Part shown: one piece after another, positions 12,959 to 16,899 of the stretch | Layout of the letters: each line of letters opens with the position of its first letter | Position numbering within the stretch: the stretch's first letter is position 1 | DNA from: JAKBEU01 sp036172095 | Lineage (GTDB): Bacteria > Patescibacteriota > Microgenomatia > UBA1406 > GWC2-37-13 | Length of the DNA stretch: 16,899 bases | NCBI GenBank assembly: GCA_036172095.1 | Contig: JAVHSH010000014.1 | Coordinates: forward strand, 1 to 16,899 | Direction: 5' to 3' | Made by a program: the position numbers and the translations under genes | The notes under the pieces: generated by a model | Seen by the model: only the letters and a program-made list of their open reading frames with translations | Databases searched by the model: none | Told to the model about the DNA's origin: nothing

Positions 12959-14377
12959 TTAGTTGAGTGCATCGGTGTTGACTCCTTTTGACATGTCAAT
13001 ATCGCTTACTTCTTTTAGGATACGTGCTACAAACTGTTTCAATTCATCATATTTATCTTGCGTTTTAGCTTCAAACTTTGCTGTCAGATAGGGGCCGTTT
13101 TGTGAGGCGCGTATGACAAACATATTGCCTGGCATGTCCATCCTGATACCGTCAATCTCCGTAAAGACTGCATCAGGATATTGGGCTTTGACTTTATCAC
13201 CGATTTCCTTGGAAACTGTCTGGAATTTTGTCGCATCCGGACATCCTACTTTAATCTCAGGACTTGAGATGTATTGAGGTAGCTTATTTACTGCATCCTT
13301 CAAGCTTAGATCAACTTTTGTCAGGTAAGAAAGAAGTCTCAGACTTGCGATAGCTCCATCATCATGTCCATAAAAATTATCTACAAAAAAGAAATGTCCA
13401 GAAAGCTCTCCACCAAATGGGGCATGTTCTTCTTTCACTTTTGCCTTGATGAATGAATGACCTGTTGTCCACATGATTGGCGTACCTCCATTTTGACGAA
13501 TAACGTCATCAACCTGTTTTGAACAAAGAACATTGTAGACGATCTTCGCTTTGGGAAGTGAGCCTATGATATCCTGTGAAAAGAGCGACACCAGCGTATC
13601 GTTCCACAGCATGCGGGCATCTTGGTCTACTACACCGATTCTATCTCCATCGGTGTCATACGCAAATCCCAAATCTGCCTTTTCTGTGAGAACTCTTTTC
13701 CCCAGTCGTTCCAATACATCCTTTTCAGTTGGGTCCGCGACGCCAACTGGAAATGTTGGATCTGGCTTCGTGTTTTGTTCAATCACTTCACATCCAACAG
13801 CTCGAAGGATTTCAGGAAGGAATATGCCTGTAGTAGCTGCACATGAATCGACCACTACCTTGAATTTTCTAATTTTTCCTACACGTCGTAAAATGTCAGC
13901 TTTGTAGTCAGGAAAAACGTCTTTTTTTATGATTTTACCTATAGTTCCTGTCGTAATAAAATTACCTGACTTTGTCAAATCACGGAATTCCTTAATTTCT
14001 TCAGTCACCATTGTCTCTGAAAAGCCTGTTCCAAACTTAAATCCGTTGTATTCTTTCGGGTTATGTGAAGCTGTAATCATAACCATTCCTCTGGTCCTAA
14101 ATAAGTATTGCGCAAAGTAACAAATCTGGGAAAGCGTCATCCCAATGTCGTACACGGTAATCCCTGACTCCGTCAAACCCTTCAGAAGCGCATCTCTGAA
14201 TGAAGGACTTGATTCTCGAGAATCAAAACCAACAACGCAGTCTGATACATTTCTTCTGATAAGCCATGTTGCATACGATTTTCCCAGTCGCTCAACGCGC
14301 GGTTCGTCTAAATCGATCCCCACAACCCCTCGCAAATCATATCCTCTGAACACATGATCTGGTATTTGATTATTCAT
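12959..14377 (-). CDS. manB: Phosphomannomutase/phosphoglucomutase
   Basis: A 472-aa alpha-D-phosphohexomutase that interconverts hexose 6- and 1-phosphates, feeding GDP-mannose or UDP-glucose and so surface polysaccharide. All four domains can be placed: the phosphoserine loop 'ITASHNPKEYNG' with catalytic Ser104; the metal loop 'DTDGDRIG' with Asp241, 243 and 245; the sugar-binding loop 'GGELSGH' (322-328); and the C-terminal phosphate-binding loop at 423-429, 'RASQNGP', where Asn-Thr-x-Pro is usual. The altered loop could shift substrate choice; mannose versus glucose cannot be settled. It begins a two-gene minus-strand unit with the IMPase-family gene. The gene symbol is a family-level guess. 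Confidence 0.92.
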   Translation of the reverse strand: MNNQIPDHVFRGYDLRGVVGIDLDEPRVERLGKSYATWLIRRNVSDCVVGFDSRESSPSFRDALLKGLTESGITVYDIGMTLSQICYFAQYLFRTRGMVMITASHNPKEYNGFKFGTGFSETMVTEEIKEFRDLTKSGNFITTGTIGKIIKKDVFPDYKADILRRVGKIRKFKVVVDSCAATTGIFLPEILRAVGCEVIEQNTKPDPTFPVGVADPTEKDVLERLGKRVLTEKADLGFAYDTDGDRIGVVDQDARMLWNDTLVSLFSQDIIGSLPKAKIVYNVLCSKQVDDVIRQNGGTPIMWTTGHSFIKAKVKEEHAPFGGELSGHFFFVDNFYGHDDGAIASLRLLSYLTKVDLSLKDAVNKLPQYISSPEIKVGCPDATKFQTVSKEIGDKVKAQYPDAVFTEIDGIRMDMPGNMFVIRASQNGPYLTAKFEAKTQDKYDELKQFVARILKEVSDIDMSKGVNTDALN

Positions 14378-14415
14378 AGTTTTTCATTAAAAGAATATAT
14401 AACTGAATATCATTT

Positions 14416-14425
14416 ATTATATCAA
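14416..14425 (-). promoter_or_regulatory. Candidate extended -10 promoter of the phosphohexomutase operon
   Basis: TTGATATAAT on the minus strand overlaps the TGA stop of the delta-like gene and ends 38 nt before the ATG at 14377. This would give a leader of about 30 nt without a Shine-Dalgarno sequence. A poorer TTTAAT (minus strand, 14391-14386) lies 8 nt before the ATG and would fit the leaderless pattern; which one is used is unclear. Confidence 0.4.
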
Positions 14426-15123
14426 AGATAGTGGCATGCAAGTATTTCAAGCGATTTTACAACACCATAGGGGTTTGAGCTTGATTTTATGCCGATTTCC
14501 ATTTTGATGAGACCCTCATAAAAGCCCATCAACGCTTGTTCTGACCATTTTTTTGCAGTTGCTTGCACCTTATATTTCTGCCAAGGCGCCATCTTTGAGG
14601 ACAAACTGTTCTTATACGCGAGAACAACTTGTCGCATGTGACGTGAGAGCATAATAAAAACAAAAAGCGGCTCTTGATCTTCAACGAGTAAACGCAAAGA
14701 ATCGATAAACTTCTTTTTGTTTCCGGGAGCACATAAATCGATAAATTGGAAAATGGAGAGCGCAGGTTTTGATTCATGAACTATCGCGAGATCTTTGATC
14801 TTTAGGAGTCGAGAGGGCTTCCCTTCTTCGTAATCAATAATATCCACTTGCTTGTCTTTCGAAAAACGCAATAGCACTTCGTACATTTCATTTTTTGTCG
14901 CTTTTGTTGATTTTTTCAATCCGTGTTTTTCTATATTCTCTATGGAGAATACTTTTTTTTCAGAAAATAAGCTTACACTTTCGGCAAGACCTTTTGGAAG
15001 GTCGGAAAGACCAGATGGTAAAAGAGAAATCACTTCAAACGATTGGGATTTGTAGGACTGAAGTGCGGCAATATAGTCTTTTCTAGATGCGACTGTATCT
15101 TCTCCACAATAAACATGTATCAC
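14422..15123 (-). CDS. holA: DNA polymerase III delta-subunit-like protein (GTG start)
   Basis: A 233-aa protein resembling the clamp-loader delta subunit, which opens the sliding clamp. The N-terminal half has the family order: a 'GED' segment near residue 7, then 'LAESVSLFSEKKVFSIEN' where delta proteins have a 'slFgekrlvvv' strand. The C-terminal half has the delta-like pattern of 'EPLFVFIMLSRHMRQV' followed by 'PWQKYKVQ' and a final helix ending in 'MEIGIKS'. It is shorter than typical delta (about 330 aa), consistent with small CPR versions. Translation starts at GTG (15123); an extended -10 TACAAT ends 6 nt before it, so the mRNA is probably leaderless with a GUG start. Family call is moderate to good. 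Confidence 0.72.
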   Translation of the reverse strand: MIHVYCGEDTVASRKDYIAALQSYKSQSFEVISLLPSGLSDLPKGLAESVSLFSEKKVFSIENIEKHGLKKSTKATKNEMYEVLLRFSKDKQVDIIDYEEGKPSRLLKIKDLAIVHESKPALSIFQFIDLCAPGNKKKFIDSLRLLVEDQEPLFVFIMLSRHMRQVVLAYKNSLSSKMAPWQKYKVQATAKKWSEQALMGFYEGLIKMEIGIKSSSNPYGVVKSLEILACHYL

Positions 15124-15129
15124 ATTGGT

Positions 15130-15139
15130 ATTGTATCAA
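15130..15139 (-). promoter_or_regulatory. Extended -10 promoter of the delta-like gene
   Basis: TTGATACAAT on the minus strand, ending 6 nt before the GTG at 15123. It differs by one base from the three TTGATATAAT elements elsewhere in the window. Confidence 0.5.
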
Positions 15140-15150
15140 AATTTTATGGG

Positions 15151-15179
15151 TTGAATGCGGTTTAAATTTACAGTATCAT
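15151..15179 (+). promoter_or_regulatory. Promoter of the PfkB kinase gene (leaderless)
   Basis: TTGAAT (15151-15156), a 17-nt spacer and TATCAT (15174-15179). The ATG at 15186 follows 6 nt later, so the transcript should begin essentially at the start codon. Confidence 0.6.
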
Positions 15180-15185
15180 AAAGCC

Positions 15186-16094
15186 ATGTATGACCTTATA
15201 ACAATAGGAAGCATTAGTATAGATATGTATTATCAGGGTGACTCTTTGACTCAAACACAGGATAGATTCACTCTTGCAATTGGGGGAAAATACTTAGTAA
15301 ACCACTTTTATTCGGGGCTTGGAGGAGGTGCTGCAAACGTCGCGATTGGGGTACAAAAACAAGGATTTAAAGCTGCAATTGTGGGGAAAATCGGGAATAA
15401 CCCATTCAAGAAGATGGTGTTAGAACATTTGGAGAGTCATGGAGTCGCACATTCTATGTGCCACTTTGAAGATGATTACATGAAGATTTCATCTATCCTG
15501 CTTTCTCCTAGCGGTGAACGGACTATTATCCATTATGAAACTCCTCACGAACATATTTTGGCTGTCGAAGAGGATATCCATCGATTTGAAAAAGCAGAGA
15601 TTGTCTATATGTCGAATTTATGGCGTGTGCCGATTTTGGAGCGGGAGAAAATTCTTTCCCATGCACATTCATCTGGTGTTTTAACCATTGTCAATCTAGG
15701 AATCGTTGACTGCAAAAGACCAATAGAACAAATAGGCGGATTATTACAACATGTCGATATTCTTATAGTTAACACGCATGAATGTTCAGAGCTACTCAAA
15801 AAGCAATTTTCCACCATCGATTGGCATAGTGATATCGCTAAGGATGTTGCCTATTTTAAGGATAAGGTCATCGTAGTTACCGATGGGGTCAATGGATCAT
15901 TTTCATATGTCGATGGAGTCATCACTCATGTATCAGCACACAAAGTAACAAAAGTAATTGATACAACCGGCGCGGGAGATGCATATTCCGCTGGCTTCAT
16001 TGCTGGATATTTAAGAACAAAGAATATAGAACTATCGATGAGATTGGGAGCTAAACTAGGAGCACAGATGGTGCAAAAAATCGGAGCAAATTGA
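15186..16094 (+). CDS. PfkB/ribokinase-family carbohydrate kinase
   Basis: A 302-aa sugar or nucleoside kinase of the ribokinase fold. The N-terminal substrate lid contains 'GLGGGAANVAIG' (44-55), with the GGxxxN signature; Asp13 is in the position that usually contacts the sugar hydroxyls. The C-terminal PfkB signature 'DTTGAGDAYSAGF' (259-271) supplies the anion hole and catalytic base Asp265. 'VNTHECSELL' (195-204) matches the usual N-x-x-E motif and 'VTDGVNGS' the nucleotide loop. Length is normal. The substrate (ribose, fructose, adenosine or other) cannot be fixed. An in-frame codon at 15087 would start inside the opposing delta-like gene; the ATG at 15186 sits correctly after a promoter. 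Tail-to-tail with ruvC, 6 nt apart. Confidence 0.9.
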   Translation: MYDLITIGSISIDMYYQGDSLTQTQDRFTLAIGGKYLVNHFYSGLGGGAANVAIGVQKQGFKAAIVGKIGNNPFKKMVLEHLESHGVAHSMCHFEDDYMKISSILLSPSGERTIIHYETPHEHILAVEEDIHRFEKAEIVYMSNLWRVPILEREKILSHAHSSGVLTIVNLGIVDCKRPIEQIGGLLQHVDILIVNTHECSELLKKQFSTIDWHSDIAKDVAYFKDKVIVVTDGVNGSFSYVDGVITHVSAHKVTKVIDTTGAGDAYSAGFIAGYLRTKNIELSMRLGAKLGAQMVQKIGAN

Positions 16095-16100
16095 TTCTTC

Positions 16101-16568
16101 TTAAGAAGTTAGCAGATACGCATATCCGCAGGCAATAGCATCGTATTCATCATCAAGACGTTTCTTCTTGGGCAGTATTAATTGCATCTCTACCATTTTT
16201 TGGATCGCCTTTTTGTCAGCTTGTCCATATCCAGTCACAACTGATTTAATTGTATTTGGAGCAATTTCAGTTGCAGGAATACCATTCTGGAAAGCTGTCA
16301 GGTACACAATCCCTTGAACCTGAGCGACCGCTATTGCAGTCTTCACGTTCTTTGAGAAAAAAAGGCGCTCAAAAACAATTTGTTTTGGTCTATATTTTTT
16401 AAGCAAGGGAGCAAGCTCAGAATGAATCTGGCCTACTCTTTCCGAGTGAGGTATTGTTTTTTTTGTAACAATGATTCCAGAGGTTATATATCGTATTGTT
16501 GTGCTTACTTTTTCAAGAACAGCAAAACCAAAACGCTCTACACCTGGGTCAATTGCTAAAACAATCAT
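16101..16568 (-). CDS. ruvC: Holliday junction resolvase RuvC
   Basis: A 155-aa endonuclease that cuts Holliday junctions in recombination repair together with RuvAB. The four acidic catalytic residues are visible: Asp7 in 'LAIDPGVERFGFA', Glu67 in 'IVFERLFFSKN', and the C-terminal pair Asp140 and Asp143 in 'LDDEYDAIACGYAYL'. The 'APNTIKSVVTGYGQADK' stretch (103-119) is also typical. The length is slightly below the usual 160-170. The TATAAT on its strand ends 6 nt before the ATG. It lies downstream of the 23S gene on the same strand, with 82 nt between. ruvA and ruvB are not in the window. Confidence 0.95.
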   Translation of the reverse strand: MIVLAIDPGVERFGFAVLEKVSTTIRYITSGIIVTKKTIPHSERVGQIHSELAPLLKKYRPKQIVFERLFFSKNVKTAIAVAQVQGIVYLTAFQNGIPATEIAPNTIKSVVTGYGQADKKAIQKMVEMQLILPKKKRLDDEYDAIACGYAYLLTS

Positions 16569-16574
16569 ACGAAG

Positions 16575-16580
16575 ATTATA
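16575..16580 (-). promoter_or_regulatory. -10 element of ruvC
   Basis: TATAAT on the minus strand, 6 nt before the ATG at 16568. No convincing -35 is visible upstream, where an A/T tract occupies the spacer. Confidence 0.5.
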
Positions 16581-16631
16581 CTCGTAAAAAAAAGTCTATT
16601 GTAGGATCGCAAAACTTCTGTAGTGTTTAAT

Positions 16632-16663
16632 AAAGAAAACAAACAAAAGAGATGGGAAACATC
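16632..16663 (-). terminator. Possible rRNA terminator or 3' processing hairpin
   Basis: On the minus strand, GATG and CATC can form a 4-bp stem with a 5-nt loop at 16663-16651. A T-rich tract runs on to about 16632. The stem is short and may be part of the mature 23S end instead, so this is only tentative. Confidence 0.2.
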
Positions 16664-16899
16664 GTCCATTAGTACCTCTTGGCTAAATTCATTACTGAAC
16701 TTACACCGAAGGCCTATCAAACCGGTAATCTACCGGCGGACTATAGGGATTTCTTATCTTGGGGTTCGCTTCGCACTTGATATGCTTTCAGTGCTTATCG
16801 GAGGGAAATGTAGCTACCCGGCAATGCTCTTGTGGAACAACCGGTACACCAGGGATTTCCTCAACCAGGTCCTCTCGTACTGTGGTCGACTCCCCTCAA
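16651..16899 (-). rRNA. rrl: 23S ribosomal RNA, 3' part (5' end outside window)
   Basis: The reverse strand carries the conserved 3' region of 23S rRNA. The sarcin-ricin loop AGTACGAGAGGACC is at 16881-16868, followed by the region holding TGCTGAAAGCAT-like and GGTACTAAT-like blocks near the 3' end (TACTAAT at 16674-16668). The mature 3' end is placed near 16651 by comparison with the usual spacing after TACTAAT; it may be off by several bases, since the pairing 5' end lies beyond the window. No 5S gene follows in the 82 nt before ruvC. No intron is visible in this part. Confidence 0.95.

Noticed and set aside
15087..15185. Longer start for the PfkB kinase
   Set aside because: It would begin inside the divergent delta-like gene and include the promoter; the family start fits the ATG at 15186.
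1..16899. CRISPR array, mobile element, prophage or new defence system
   Set aside because: No regular direct repeats, transposase, integrase, toxin-antitoxin pair or nuclease-ATPase combination was found; the gene content is mostly housekeeping.
1..16899. Alternative genetic code with TGA as glycine
   Set aside because: Several genes end in TGA at the expected place (cupin, dus, delta-like, PfkB) and no conserved gene has an internal in-frame TGA.

Overview
The window looks like a stretch of a Patescibacteria/CPR chromosome, probably from the Parcubacteria side. The signs are an AT-rich, very compact gene set, a trigger factor without its isomerase domain, a DUF5660-type protein, a small membrane-anchored lysozyme-like protein and a large unrecognised membrane protein. 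TGA is used as a normal stop (for example in the cupin, dus and holA-like genes), so this is not a code-25 lineage such as Gracilibacteria. No phage, insertion sequence, CRISPR array or clear sign of recent transfer was seen.

Layout. Positions 44-1533 (+) carry the trigger-factor-like gene and the DUF5660-like gene. Positions 1537-2690 (-) carry a lysozyme-like protein and a membrane-anchored methyltransferase. Positions 2732-2883 (+) are tRNA-Arg(TCG) and tRNA-Lys(CTT), followed directly by a GIY-YIG protein. A nitroreductase (-) and an EamA transporter (+) diverge from about 3790. Positions 4698-6874 (-) are a histidine phosphatase, a second EamA transporter and a 2H-phosphoesterase-like protein. 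Positions 6898-8486 (+) are a cupin translationally coupled to an L,D-transpeptidase, followed by obg (+). Positions 9477-12109 (-) are a large membrane protein coupled to a tRNA-dihydrouridine synthase. Positions 12143-15123 (-) are a DNA polymerase III delta-like gene, a phosphohexomutase and an inositol-monophosphatase-family gene. A PfkB kinase (+) and ruvC (-) converge near 16100. The window ends in the 3' part of a 23S rRNA gene (-). No gene-free stretch exceeds 300 bases.

The genes are mostly housekeeping: translation (tRNAs, trigger factor, Dus, Obg, 23S), DNA replication and repair (delta subunit, RuvC), envelope (L,D-transpeptidase, lysozyme-like protein, phosphohexomutase) and small transporters or enzymes. 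I found no evidence for a new multi-gene system. The most striking signal is in gene control. Almost every gene that begins a transcript has a -10 hexamer ending only 5-9 nt before its start codon, so transcription should begin at or next to the start codon, giving leaderless mRNAs. No convincing Shine-Dalgarno sequence was seen. At three tandem junctions the TAA stop of one gene lies inside the TATAAT of the next. The other tandem genes are mostly joined by four-base ATGA overlaps. All five convergent pairs overlap or lie within 6 nt of each other, leaving little room for terminators.
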